NCBI GenBank assembly: GCA_001792895.1
Contig: MARA01000007.1
Coordinates: forward strand, 868,001 to 932,000
Direction of reading: 5' to 3'
Source of the DNA: Lentinus brumalis
Taxonomy: Eukaryota > Basidiomycota > Agaricomycetes > Polyporales > Polyporaceae
Length of the DNA: 64,000 nucleotides
The notes beneath the pieces were generated by a model. That model worked only from the letters and a program-made list of their open reading frames with translations. It was not told where the DNA came from and ran no database searches. This document shows positions 45,278 to 55,832 of this stretch, one piece after another. Position numbers and translations under genes: made by a program. Numbering within the stretch: the stretch's first letter is position 1; every line of letters begins with the position of its first letter.

Positions 45278-48200
45278 CTAAACCTTCGTCTCATATAATA
45301 AAGAGTCGCTGATATCCATTTCGCTGACCGGTTCAGAATGCGCATCGTTCAATGGTTGTCCTTGGCTCGCGGTCGCCGCAGGTTGTCGACCCATGACTTC
45401 GACGGTGACACTCTCGGTTAACTCTCCCCAGTACTTGCATACTATACGTTCGAAGGCAGCATAGTACAGAAGGCGGAATTTGTGGCTGGTGTAATGATCA
45501 CCACCACCTATAATGTGGCTCATTATTTCTTGCTCGGACACTTCGCTACGCGCTAACATGCTGTTGACCAGAACAGTGAGAGCTCCGGTATCTTCACGAG
45601 ATGTCCACTCGGGGACACGGCCGTATTTCGCGTCGGTGATCTGGATGGCGTACATCAAGGCTGCGAGGCCTAAATGCGCAGGCAGGGACGACTTCGTAAT
45701 GTAGTCCGTGATGTAGTATATAAGGGCCTTTGCTCCCTCGCCCGAACCAATGTGCTTTACGTCCATGTTGGCCTGGAGCAAGAAAATTACAAGGTCATTG
45801 TAGTTCGCGATACGAGGATGGAGCCGTCTGAGCTGGATGGACAGAGTTTCCGGGTCAAGCTCCGTAGTGCGTCGGGTGCTACCGTCTATGCGCATGCGAC
45901 AGTTCTCATCAGACGGGGTCTGATTCGGGCGTAAGTATTTCCAGCAGGTGCTGGTATGCTCGTGCCAATTGTAGCATTCCACGAGCTGATTCACGAAGAT
46001 ACTGTATTCACGCCGGAAATCCGAGGGCAGCATATCCGACACCCGCGGCGGAGGGCGGACTCCAGGGTGTACGTTGCCAGGCCCCTCGTCAAACGGTGGT
46101 CTTGGGAGTGCGTGCCCGCCATGTTCGACGACAGGCTCGGTGGTGCCCAACAATTCACTCTTTATTATACTTTCTAGCCACGAGAACATATGCAGACGAT
46201 AGTCAGAGGATTCCAGCATCAGGTCTCTCAAGTGCTGAGGGTTTGGGTGTCCTTCGATCCAAACAAGCATATGGCAGTGGAGGGTTCCCCGAGCTTGTGC
46301 TTCTACTGTACCATAATAAGCGATACAGCGTCCGAAGAGACCCCGCTCGGGTTTCCCGTAGCGGAGGATTATGCCGATGAAGTTAGTTATCATGACATGA
46401 AAGAACTTCGCGCAAGCTCCAGGATTCTTGGCTACGATCAGTTTTCGCTGCCACGCTGTCAGCTCCTCGCCTACAGCGGGGTCCTCTAGATTGATATCCT
46501 CCCCGGCATACAACCGCACCAGGGGATGGTGGACGTCGGAAGGGTTCAACGTGACGAAAAATGCTGGAGTCCCTTGGAAGTTCACAAGGGCTCTAATTTC
46601 GTTCCTTAGACTCAACTTATGACCTGTAGTTCCCGGGATGTTGTGAAGGACAGTGCTGACGTCGTTTAAAAGCGTGATGAGAGCACGCTCCTCAGTCGAA
46701 GTGGGTTCGAATGAAGGGTCACGCTGGAAGCGGGCGATGAGTCGATCGAGGACATTCCTGTCGATTGAAAGTAGATCAGCGACAATCCTATGCTGCTGAG
46801 ATGCTTTGACGCGGAATCGGACGGAGTCACATACGGCTTTCTTCTGCAAGATGTTATAGTACACAAACGCGAAGTTCGGATCACGCTCAAACTGCGGATC
46901 ATCGAGTTCCAAGAGATACCGGAGTTGCTCTTCCATAGTAACGACCCGAGTTCGGTGGGGGTGGTGGAAACTCCCAATCCCCCAGGGATCTAAGTGAGGG
47001 AAGAGCCACGTTAGCAGTGCGGGATTCTCGAAATCAGGAACAAATCGCTCTCCTGCAGTAGAGGTTACAAAGGTGCCTCCATCAAGACAGTGAGACAAGG
47101 CGCGCATCTTCATTTCTCGGTACGATACGGGAGATTCATCCCCGCAAGTATAACCAACATTGTCCATAAGAAGCGTGTCGCCGTCAGGACAGGGATCATC
47201 CTGGTTCCGCGCGGTGTATCCAGTGGAAGACGCGCGGAGCGCCTCGGTATCTTCTAGGAAGCCGATATCCATGGAGCAGAGAACGCCGCAGTCGCAATCT
47301 TCGGTACCTGGTCCAAAGAGCGCATTCAGATTTGGACGACTGAGACCGAAGAACGCCTGATCGTCCGCCGCATAGTACGGGTTGTAAGTGATTAGAAACC
47401 GTAACATGGTTTCTACTGTAGACTTACGGGCAAGGACAGGGCGGAGCTTCGCAATGGTTCCTCTGTCGGGCTTGGATCGCCCAACGAAGACGGCGCACAG
47501 TGTGTCTCGGATAGCGGATGGTGAGGGTGGAAGACTGGCATATAAAGCCGTCGAGTTCTGGGGCATGACGAGCACGTTCCCGCGGACATACCGCTGAGGA
47601 ACTGATGCCTTCTTGGAGCCGCCTTCAGGTGTAACGGGATCGGGTTTGCCGGGAGCAGGATGGGCCGTAGCGGAGGCCTCGTTGAAACGGAAACAAATTC
47701 TACTAGCGCGTGCACGCGCGATCAACAGCTTGTCTACCGGTGTACTCTGCGCAAGGGCTGTACTCACTGAAGGGGGTAGACGGTCGACTCCATAATAGAG
47801 CCAGTTCGCAAGGCAGAGTTTAGGCATGACACCGTGGACGAGAAGGTCTTTGTCGCATGTACTGCAGACATGAAGAGGAGCTAGTCGCCACGGATCAGCC
47901 ATGCCTTTCGGGTAGAGAAGAGCATGCTCGTACAATTCAAACGCGTAGTTGGTGGGTAAAACAACAGACGGTAGAACGTCGTTGCGGAGAACAGAGAGAT
48001 CGATGTCAGCCGGATCGATAAACCGGATCTCACTAGCAGGAGTGCGGCGCGCACACATGGCACACGGGTACATACGCAGGTTGTCCGTGGTAAACGTCTT
48101 CTGCCAGTCTTGAATAATGAAGCGGCGAAGGGTGTCATCAACAACTGGGAGATACGACTCAGGGGTGAGACGACGTGCACTAGGAGGCGTCGCTCGAGCA

Positions 48201-49090
48201 ATTGGTGCGTCCGAGAGACGACGTAGCCCCCTCAGCGTAGTGAACGTAACAATCGCATGGCCGCAGAAACGGTTACATTCGTGCTCGACGAGCTTCTCGA
48301 ACATAGTGGGTACCGTGTCGCGGGAGACCACACGAACATTGTGCACCTCCGCGAGCATCTCCAGATCGCGTCTCTTCCAGAGGTTATACAGTGTCAGGAG
48401 ACGTATGAGATACGAGCTCACAAGAACATCATCATAGACAACGTTCAGGTCATTTAGACTCACGGGATGGGTGACGTGTAGCACGCCGGCGAGTGTGTGG
48501 GTAGAATCGAGCGTGAGCTCATTCTCAGCGCACCAGTCGAGGTACGGACGCCCGTCCGCCGTACACGACGCGCGAGCTAACCAACACAAACACCAGTGAC
48601 GGGGCGCCGTTAGTAATGAGGAGTGTATAGGAAAGTTGCGTGGCTCACCGATGATGGGTTCCTCGGGGTCGGTGGGAAGAGAGGACAGCATGTTACATAT
48701 TACTGATGGACGGCGATGAGCCCGCAGTGTGCGAGTGACTGGATCGGACAACATACTGCCAGTAGTGGTGTCCGCGCCACCATACGAGTCGGATAGAACC
48801 GATGTGGAAGAGTCTAAACACACGAACCGCTCGAAGTCAGTGTGCAGGCCAGGCATTCGAGGATGATCGAGAGGGGACGATAGCGGGGGAGTGCACATAC
48901 CGTCCGGCAAGAACGACGCCGCTTGCGAGCGGACTCGGGGGAGGTCGTCAGATAAGACGCGCAGAGCAGGGTACATTGTACAGCGTGTACGGGGGGGATG
49001 GGAGTAATCAGGGAAGGCGCGATGCCACAGTTTCGGGTGTGTGGATGGATCCTTTATGGGTCGCTTCTTCCTAGATCGCTGGCTTTGCAC
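45278..49090 (-). CDS. Helitron Rep (HUH endonuclease) part
   Basis: 1270 codons, N-terminal half of a Helitron RepHel protein. A Cys-containing region near residues 400-450 (CSTCDKDLLVHGVMP, LLIARARASRICF) is the conserved leader of fungal Helitron proteins. The Rep domain (Helitron_like_N) shows RGLFGRCIAYYGTVEAQARG then the HUH motif GTLHCHMLVW near residue 935 and the paired catalytic tyrosines in YYITDYITK near 1120. These nick and join DNA ends during rolling-circle transposition in the nucleus. The frame ends at 45278, one base out of step with the helicase frame; a single lost base there would explain it. Apart from this the frame is open over 3.8 kb, so the copy is young. Confidence 0.88.
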   Translation of the reverse strand: MQSQRSRKKRPIKDPSTHPKLWHRAFPDYSHPPRTRCTMYPALRVLSDDLPRVRSQAASFLPDGMCTPPLSSPLDHPRMPGLHTDFERFVCLDSSTSVLSDSYGGADTTTGSMLSDPVTRTLRAHRRPSVICNMLSSLPTDPEEPIIGEPRNFPIHSSLLTAPRHWCLCWLARASCTADGRPYLDWCAENELTLDSTHTLAGVLHVTHPVSLNDLNVVYDDVLVSSYLIRLLTLYNLWKRRDLEMLAEVHNVRVVSRDTVPTMFEKLVEHECNRFCGHAIVTFTTLRGLRRLSDAPIARATPPSARRLTPESYLPVVDDTLRRFIIQDWQKTFTTDNLRMYPCAMCARRTPASEIRFIDPADIDLSVLRNDVLPSVVLPTNYAFELYEHALLYPKGMADPWRLAPLHVCSTCDKDLLVHGVMPKLCLANWLYYGVDRLPPSVSTALAQSTPVDKLLIARARASRICFRFNEASATAHPAPGKPDPVTPEGGSKKASVPQRYVRGNVLVMPQNSTALYASLPPSPSAIRDTLCAVFVGRSKPDRGTIAKLRPVLARKSTVETMLRFLITYNPYYAADDQAFFGLSRPNLNALFGPGTEDCDCGVLCSMDIGFLEDTEALRASSTGYTARNQDDPCPDGDTLLMDNVGYTCGDESPVSYREMKMRALSHCLDGGTFVTSTAGERFVPDFENPALLTWLFPHLDPWGIGSFHHPHRTRVVTMEEQLRYLLELDDPQFERDPNFAFVYYNILQKKAVCDSVRFRVKASQQHRIVADLLSIDRNVLDRLIARFQRDPSFEPTSTEERALITLLNDVSTVLHNIPGTTGHKLSLRNEIRALVNFQGTPAFFVTLNPSDVHHPLVRLYAGEDINLEDPAVGEELTAWQRKLIVAKNPGACAKFFHVMITNFIGIILRYGKPERGLFGRCIAYYGTVEAQARGTLHCHMLVWIEGHPNPQHLRDLMLESSDYRLHMFSWLESIIKSELLGTTEPVVEHGGHALPRPPFDEGPGNVHPGVRPPPRVSDMLPSDFRREYSIFVNQLVECYNWHEHTSTCWKYLRPNQTPSDENCRMRIDGSTRRTTELDPETLSIQLRRLHPRIANYNDLVIFLLQANMDVKHIGSGEGAKALIYYITDYITKSSLPAHLGLAALMYAIQITDAKYGRVPEWTSREDTGALTVLVNSMLARSEVSEQEIMSHIIGGGDHYTSHKFRLLYYAAFERIVCKYWGELTESVTVEVMGRQPAATASQGQPLNDAHSEPVSEMDISDSLLYETKV

Positions 49091-49354
49091 GAGGGCTCAG
49101 TAGCGCGGACGGGAGACGAGATAGAACGCCACATAAGTCGAGAACTCCGTGGACCGTGACCAGAGCATTCCAGATGGGGAAGGCGATTCATAACGGAAGA
49201 GGGCAAGACAACATAGAAGGCAGATCTGTCAGGAAACAGCATCGGGCAATGACGTGCGCCGCAACTACCAGATCGACGCAGTGCCAATCGGGGAAGTGAA
49301 CATGATCGTGAGTGGAGCACGCCCGATTAAACGTCACGAGCACCGAGAGAATGA

Positions 49355-49364
49355 GTATAAGTAG
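49355..49364 (+). promoter_or_regulatory. TATA box of the RNR-like gene
   Basis: GTATAAGTAG lies about 50 bp before the start at 49412, inside the 321-bp region shared with the divergent Helitron Rep gene. Confidence 0.5.
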
Positions 49365-49411
49365 AACCGCACCGGTAGTACATGCATATATCTCAGAACA
49401 CGTAGCGCATC

Positions 49412-50575
49412 ATGTCCTTGAGACTCGACCCTGTCCCACAGTACGACGAGCTCATATTGCGAGCGGAGCTGTCGCGCTTTGTCCTCTTCCCTATCAGATA
49501 CCCGGCGGTGAGCAACAAGGTAGATATGAACAGACACCAACTTACGCCGTCGCAGATCTGGGCAATGTACCAGAGCGCCCTGCGCACGTTCTGGACGCCA
49601 GCAGAGATCGATATGTCGTCCGACGCGGACCAGTGGAAGGAGGTGTTGACGAACGACGAGCGCGCTTTCCTGTCCACGATTCTGGCCTTTTTTGCGGCGT
49701 CTGACGGGATTGTTGTCGAGAACCTGGCAACGAGGTTCTGCGGTGAGGTGCAGGTCGCGGAAGCGCGATGCTTCTACGGTCTCCAGATCGCAATGTACGT
49801 ATAGCCACAGGCCGGAATTTGAGACATTACTGACACGCATGTCGGCTACAGAGAAAACATCCATTCAGAGGTGTATGCGCGCCTCATCCAGGAGCTGGTG
49901 AGCGACACGGATGAGCAGAATCGGCTCTTCAACGCTCTGAGCGTCATGCCATCCGTGAGGGCCAAGGCCGACTGGTGCCTACGATGGATCGATTCGCCGT
50001 CCTCTGATTTCGCGACACGCCTAGTTGCGTTCGCAATTGTCGAATGCGTTTTCTTCTCCTCGTCGTTCGCGGCCATATTCTGGGTGCGGAGTCGGGGACT
50101 GCTTCCGGGGTTATGCTTGTCAAACGAGTTCATCGCGCGGGACGAAGGCCTGCACACCGCGTTCGCATGCTTGCTGGCCAAGTACCTCGAGTGGCCGGCG
50201 ACATACGGCGTCGTGGAGGAGATGATGGTGGAGGCGGTGCAGCTGGAGCAAGATTTCTTCGACGGTACGTGGTCATCTATTGCAACAGCGGTCGGCGCCA
50301 GCGCTGACGTCTAGAAGCTGCCTTACCGCGTCCACTGAACGGCATGAGCGCGGCAATGATGCACGACTACGTGGAGTATGTCGGCGATTTTTTGCTGGTA
50401 GAACTGGGTTATCTGCCTCACTTCCACACGAAGAACCCGGTGAGTACTCTGAGACTCATCTGTCTGGCGCGACTGACATGTCACCATGCAGTTCCCATTC
50501 ATGGAAGGCATAGCTGCGGGCGGCCGGGCGAACTTCTTCGAGCGAGGCGTGAGCGAGTACGCCCTCGCCGTCTAG
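49412..50575 (+). CDS. Ribonucleotide reductase small subunit-like protein (class I R2)
   Basis: Five exons (49412-49507, 49556-49794, 49852-50264, 50315-50439, 50492-50575) give 318 aa. Reduces ribonucleotides to deoxyribonucleotides together with the large subunit by providing a tyrosyl radical from a di-iron centre. Iron ligands are present: Asp in FFAASDGIV, Glu and His in IENIHSEVY (whose Tyr is the radical site), Glu in AIVECVFF and Glu/His in ARDEGLH. The protein is shorter than cellular fungal R2: the N-terminal extension is missing and it ends [13 protein letters not shown], without the C-terminal tail that docks on R1. A Gly usually following the third Glu ligand is Cys (VECVFF). 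All introns are normal, so it is not a retrocopy. It is divergent from the Helitron and may be a captured or accessory copy. Confidence 0.88.
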
Positions 50576-51280
50576 GCCGATCCATCGAATGGAGTATCCA
50601 GGAACAGTACGAAATCGGTGTGTACTTCTAGTGTCGCTCGAGCTGCCCGGATGTAAGAGTAGGACGACTTTTCGTCGAGGAATTGTACACGGGCACCTAC
50701 CAATACCAATATGAATTCAGACGGATCGTGACACTTGCAGTCGGTATTGTCATCGCGGTGGTCGTATGTAGAATCGAAGTCGTTCCGCAGTGGGTGTGAA
50801 AGCTGAAGGTGGCGTGTGCAGACTAACATAGCAGAAAATAGATGAAGCTGGGGGCGATCTCGTGGTGCCAAGGACGATCGAGAGGGGACTCGAAACGGCG
50901 ACAATCTGTGCCAAGGGCAGGCAGCAGGGGGCGGTGGGAACGACAGTTGTGCGGCGATGATTGACGGGGAAGTAGACAACAGAGGTCTGTTGACCCATCT
51001 ACGATGCACGGGGGAGGGAGTTCTTCGTCGCGACCACGATCGTGAGATGGCGATCCTAGTGTGATCGGAAGATCTATGATCGCCCGAAAGGTGCGGCAAA
51101 ACTGGATCGATCGCGCGTGAATGCTGTGAGGAAGAATTAGCGGGAGATCGTCAGAGAAGAGTTCCGAGGTAACACGGATCGTACCTCTGTTCTGGACCGA
51201 GTGACATCACATGAACGTTCACCGGTCTCTTTTATACAGCTCGACGGGCGTGTCGCCAAGGCATGAATACTGGAGGCGCC
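50576..51280. other. Gene-free interval
   Basis: About 0.7 kb. Directly after the RNR stop, 50610-50638 contains a short frame ending in IGVYF-stop behind an AG acceptor (see findings). Otherwise nothing recognised; a TTTATAC motif (51231-51237) may be the TATA of the next gene. Confidence 0.45.
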
Positions 51281-51806
51281 ATGCCACAAGTGTTTGTACG
51301 CTACCACCCGCAAGGACGGGCGACTGCGCGAATTCTACAAAGTGTATCCAGGGCTATAAGGTGAGCATACGCCTTAGGCACCTATGTGGCCGCAACTTAC
51401 GGGGGTTGGATAGTACGACAGGCGCAAACTCGGGCGCGAGCACGTCGGATGACGACAGTCCTCCGCCGCTGGAGGATATCGATCCCCAGGAGACTCAGCG
51501 TAGGGCAGGAAGAGCAAGGATTGACACTGTGGAGCAGTACTTAGTTGTGGTTGTAAATGGCGAGCGCGTGAGTTACGTTGTGGTATGGCTTCCGGATACG
51601 TCTGACTTGTAACGCAGCTGTTCTTCCGGGTGTCTATCTGGATGGAGGGTACTACGGCCCCGCTTCAGCCTTCCGTCTTCGTGGATTATATGAACGACGT
51701 TCTCGGTGGCGGGCCGGTCGATATCGAACCATGGTTGCTGTTCTCTCTGGAGATCCAGGATCAGCTTCAGGCAGTACTGAATGACGTCCTGGGAAGGCGA
51801 GGATAA
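51281..51806 (+). CDS. Small protein of unknown function, 140 aa
   Basis: Not recognised. Three exons (51281-51360, 51414-51567, 51618-51806) with 53- and 50-nt introns join in phase to 140 aa. Residues about 28-60 are a polar, acidic, disordered-looking linker (DDDSPPPLEDIDPQE); then two beta-like stretches, VEQYLVVVVNGER and LFFRVSIWMEG, and a hydrophobic/acidic helix-rich end (VFVDYMNDVLGGGPVDIEPW). No signal peptide. It follows the RNR-like gene in the same direction, 705 bp away. The exact fit of three exons makes a chance construct unlikely, but no homologous family can be named. Confidence 0.6.
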
Positions 51807-54800
51807 CTGGTAGCGACGTCATTGCAGAATACAAAGTTCGGGCCAGATGGGTCTCCGTCTTGTATTGTTAACGTGCCGTGTATATGTAACGCCGACTGTG
51901 AGATCGTTATGCTGAGGGAAAATGAGAGCCGGTATCGGACACTATGCGGCAGCGATCGAGCGCACAGCCAAGGCGGCCGTCGCTGTAGTCGGTAGAGGTA
52001 CTGCGGTTCATACGGCTGAAACGGTCGGGCGGACTCCTGGTACTGTAGTGGTGGTAGACGCAAATAGCAAGGTATGTACGGGACCTGCCCTAAAGCAACA
52101 TCCACAGGCGCGTGGGACGGCGTGTGATTTTCCTACGTACGTACGAACCGGTTCGGTTCGCACATACACCATGCTAACTCGCGCACGCCAGGTACAGTGT
52201 GCTGGTCGTTACTGATCTCCTGGCTTCAACACCGACCCACAAGGACCAGAGCTCGCGGAAGACAGCTCGCGTTCGACTAGGAGCCAGCGGCCAGCCTCGG
52301 TACAGCGGGCGTCGTCGAACCTCCACGACGTATGTTTGCAAAGGTGCATGACAATGCAGGTCTCCCACCACCGGGAGCTAAACACGCTGTCATACGATTA
52401 GACCGAGACGCGTAGACGTACCGGGCATCTCCCAGTTCACATTAATAGGAATATAGCGTGTCTCGGCTGCGGCAGCAGGTAATAGGACACTGGACTCTGT
52501 GCTATTCACACACAGCGCAACTGATCATGTCTTATGGTGGACTCGCAGTTCGCACGCTTGCGAGAACATGACACGCGCCGCTGTAGGGGCAGCCGGCACA
52601 GTAAGGTACGTGGCACATCTCGAGTGCGCACAAGGACTGGATCGTTTCCCGTGCATGCAAGCATCGCACACGACCCGGAGACCGCGGATGTCCCAATATC
52701 CGACAATGCAAGCTCCACCTCAATGGGGAGTATGCCACCGGTGGTATAAGTATGTTGAGTCCAACCGCCCGACGCTACGTGCGACCCAGCATGACGTGTG
52801 CAGCTCGTCAACCAATCGGTCCCGTTGCTTGGACATGGTAGGCTTGCGTGACGAACATAAGTACTGCGAATGCTCTAGCCTTGCGTCGGACCAGAGTACG
52901 CGGCACGGGCTAACGTACAACGACGTTGTCAACGATAACGCGGGAGAGCGGCGGTACCTGGAAGCAGCTGATGACATTGCTGTATGTAGTCCATCGTTTG
53001 CGCCTCTAACGGGGGGAGTTCCGTAGATGAGTTCTGCTCACGGTCGTTTCTATACAGCAGGGACTATATCACTCCATGTGCGTTATAACCCAGCCTGTCT
53101 TCTATCCGACCCGAACAGTGCGTCGCAGCCGATGGACTACAGTCTTCAGAATCGTCCCTCACCCGGAAGGTCGAGTACGTTCATTCGCCGAAACCGTCAC
53201 GGTGAGCATGTCAGTCACCGAGTTATCTAGTAAAGTACATGGCAAGTACAAGGGTTTCCGCAAGTGCCCTCAAGAGTCCGCGTACTCTGGTTTCCGCCCA
53301 GTGACAGAACGAACACTGTGACCCTCGTCCGCCATGATACTGTATACCTCCGACATGGCCCCACCCCTTCACGCTGAGGCGTAACGACTCGGAGAACACC
53401 CGTGTCTCCAAGTCGGCTGCTGGTACGAGATTAAAAACTGCCAGTTTGGTGCAGACAGTACCGACAACCGAGTCGATGCTTCCGCTCACAGTGTATTTCC
53501 ATTTCAGTAATTCGGCGAACAAGCGGACACGCACACCAATACGTCATTTCCCAGAAAATCCAAGCAGCTACGCTGTGCCACTGGGTGAGCTCATGACCTA
53601 ATAGAATGCTGGTCGTTTCCGTTAAGTTTTGGCGGGCACGTAATGTTTCAGTCGCCCGTAGAAATTATCAGCCTGAATGGATGCGGACTTCGGATTGCGG
53701 ACGGAAACAGTTCGAGGTCGCCTGTGGTTCACCCAAGGCGGTGACCGTGTACCCACGAATAGGTACGGCTATTCACCTTCGCTCGCGGTCAGCCGCTAAG
53801 TAGAGCAGTAGATCAGATGTTACCTGCACCCGGGTATTACTATTAGTGACACCTGTGTTACGCCGCTATGTGCCGCTCCGCCTCGTGACTAACAGCAGTG
53901 TCAGGACTACTCGTATTCTTTCTACCATTTTGTACACCTTAGCTGATTCTAGTGACTCGCGGGTCCCGTTAAGCCATGAGGCCGGGCCCTGGCGCATCGG
54001 TATTTCCGGATTTATCTGAACGTCTGGGCGCGGGCGCCAAACGGCTTCGTCCTCGACTTCGTGCATGCTGACTGCATAGCTAACTCTTCTCTCAATTCCT
54101 CATCTCAGAACTCTCCAGAGACGCTTCAGGAACCTGCAAGCACCCATTGCGCAGCCCGGATCTACGACTTTGACCGCAAACAAGCCCGGTATGCCAGACA
54201 ACATCCAGCGACTTCAATCCCAATTCAGCAGACCCTGTCCGTAACTTATACAGGCAACCGACTATCGCGAAAGGTTATACGGAGCCTTAGGCAGGACGTG
54301 AGGTCGTTCGGACCGGGTGTTGGGACATTTCAAAGTATGCTCAGACATTTGTGAACGTTCCGAACATCTGAACTGTCTGGCGGTCTGAAATCGCATCTGA
54401 GAGCGTCGATGCGCTGGCCGGGACGAGCCGGGCTCTGGAAGGGCTTGTGACGGCCTGACGCTCCACTCATCCCCGCCATGAAGGTCACAATTTAGCTGTC
54501 AAGGTACGTTAGAATCGGAGAACGTACGCAGTATGTAAGGACTCATCATCCAGATCGTACAGTTTCGCCACTGTCCCTGCTCTCAACGAGTAGTAGGAGC
54601 TACTGACTTACCCAAATTCACAATACTCGTCACTTGTATCCTTCGACAGTCCCTGTATGCGGTGAGTAAGTCGTAATTGACATCCTTTGACCTGTACGAA
54701 TGTCAGTTGACTGCTAAGATTCTCATCTGTAGACATATACCTGAGGCAACTTCTCACTGAGTAAGTGAAGCCGCGGCCCAGGCCGAGTCAGGCCCCGGGC

Positions 54801-55741
54801 TTGATCGGAGCGGTCCTGGGACCCGGCCTGAGGTTCGACCAAGCCCCGGCCGTCTGAAGCCGGGCCAAAGCCCCGGGCTTCAGGCCAGACGGGGAGTTGC
54901 AAGTCACTAGCCGATTCAAGCATTCTCTATATTTCGGGTTCCTGTATATGCTTCGTGCTGAACTCAGGTATGACTGTTAACAGGCAGGTCATGCATGAGG
55001 CCTCTGAAGATCAGCGGAGTAGAACTGTATGCATACTCTACTCGAGATGTCGACGCCGCGGTTCGAATATGCCACCCTACCATTTTTCTGCTGCGTTGTC
55101 ACAGTGAGCGAATGATGCCAAGTTCTTGTCATAACATTCGAAGCATCTATAGCGACTCGGAGGCGCTAGGATTAAGGACAGAGATGTGGACTTATAGCAT
55201 CTTCTATGTAATCCTTCTCGGACGAAAGAGGAAAATGGGTTTCTAAAGATGGAAAGTTTGGGTATCCCGCAGCTCGTACTGCTCTCTCACGCAAGCTTCT
55301 AATGCAAAAGCGGGGGAAGCTCCTGTGATCAACCTCCAAGCATTGCAACAGTGGTCCCGGAGGTCGACAAGCAATATAGAATAGAAACCATGATTAGAGA
55401 GAGCACCAACAGGTGCTTGAATCAGTAGGATGTTCCTGAGGGGAAGGTCACTTTGCAGTTACATATTCGATCCTCTGTTGCTTATTCTCCAGAGGAAACT
55501 ATCTCCATTTGATCTCTTTAGCAAGGAATGTCAGGTACGGACCCGACCTGCGGTGGAGGGATGTTACTGCTGGCGAAAAAAATATTATCCACCTGTTGTA
55601 CCCGTAGAACGTGTTCAGAGTCTGATTGCAGTCTCAAACCGAACTGCTCCCGCGCACTAGTCAGACCAAGTCAGCAGGGAGGTCATTGAAGCGTGGGACA
55701 ATATGAGATAGCCGAGCAATCACGTGGGCTAATATCCACCA
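51807..55741. other. Long gene-poor interval
   Basis: About 3.9 kb. A 50-codon Ala/Val-rich frame starts at 51922 and ends at a GTATGT donor (about 52072), so it may be a first exon, but no continuation was found. A plus-strand frame of 175 codons (52499-53026) has no domain or codon bias. A 12-bp palindrome CGAACCGGTTCG lies at about 52145-52156, and a GC-rich repeat island at 54771-54900. The rest shows nothing. Confidence 0.4.
54771..54900. repeat. GC-rich island of short palindromic words
   Basis: CCCCGGGCTT occurs at 54793-54802 and again at 54871-54880, with related AAGCCCCGG, AAGCCGGGCC and GGCC words between and inverted. The island contrasts with AT-richer flanks. It could be the end of a decayed transposable element or a structured spacer; no family recognised. 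Confidence 0.5.
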
Positions 55742-55751
55742 GGTATAAATA
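55742..55751 (+). promoter_or_regulatory. TATA box of the MYND gene
   Basis: GGTATAAATA lies about 85 bp before the start at 55833. Confidence 0.55.
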
Positions 55752-55832
55752 TGCATCGCTGTTCGTTTTGACATTAGGTACTCCACCCCCTTCCCACCAC
55801 ACACCATATCGCCTGTCCTACTATCTGCAACC

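Larger units (their letters stand above)
42618..49090 (-). mobile_element. Helitron (rolling-circle transposon), RepHel type
   Basis: Rep and Pif1-like helicase coding regions in one orientation define an autonomous-type Helitron. On the minus strand the helicase stop codon is part of CTAG (42621-42618) followed by T, which matches the Helitron 3' rule (CTRR with insertion before T). A weak 5-bp inverted repeat (42621-42625 with 42642-42646) lies at this end, closer to the terminus than the usual hairpin, so the boundary is only a candidate. The 5' TC end was not identified; it should lie to the right of 49090 and might include the RNR-like gene. The two open frames are offset by one base at about 45280. 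Confidence 0.85.

Noticed and set aside
44517..45281. 254-codon plus-strand open frame inside the Helitron
   Set aside because: Antisense to the helicase coding region, without motifs.
52499..53026. 175-codon plus-strand open frame
   Set aside because: Composition looks random (Ser/Thr/Arg/Cys-rich, no hydrophobic core) and nothing joins it.
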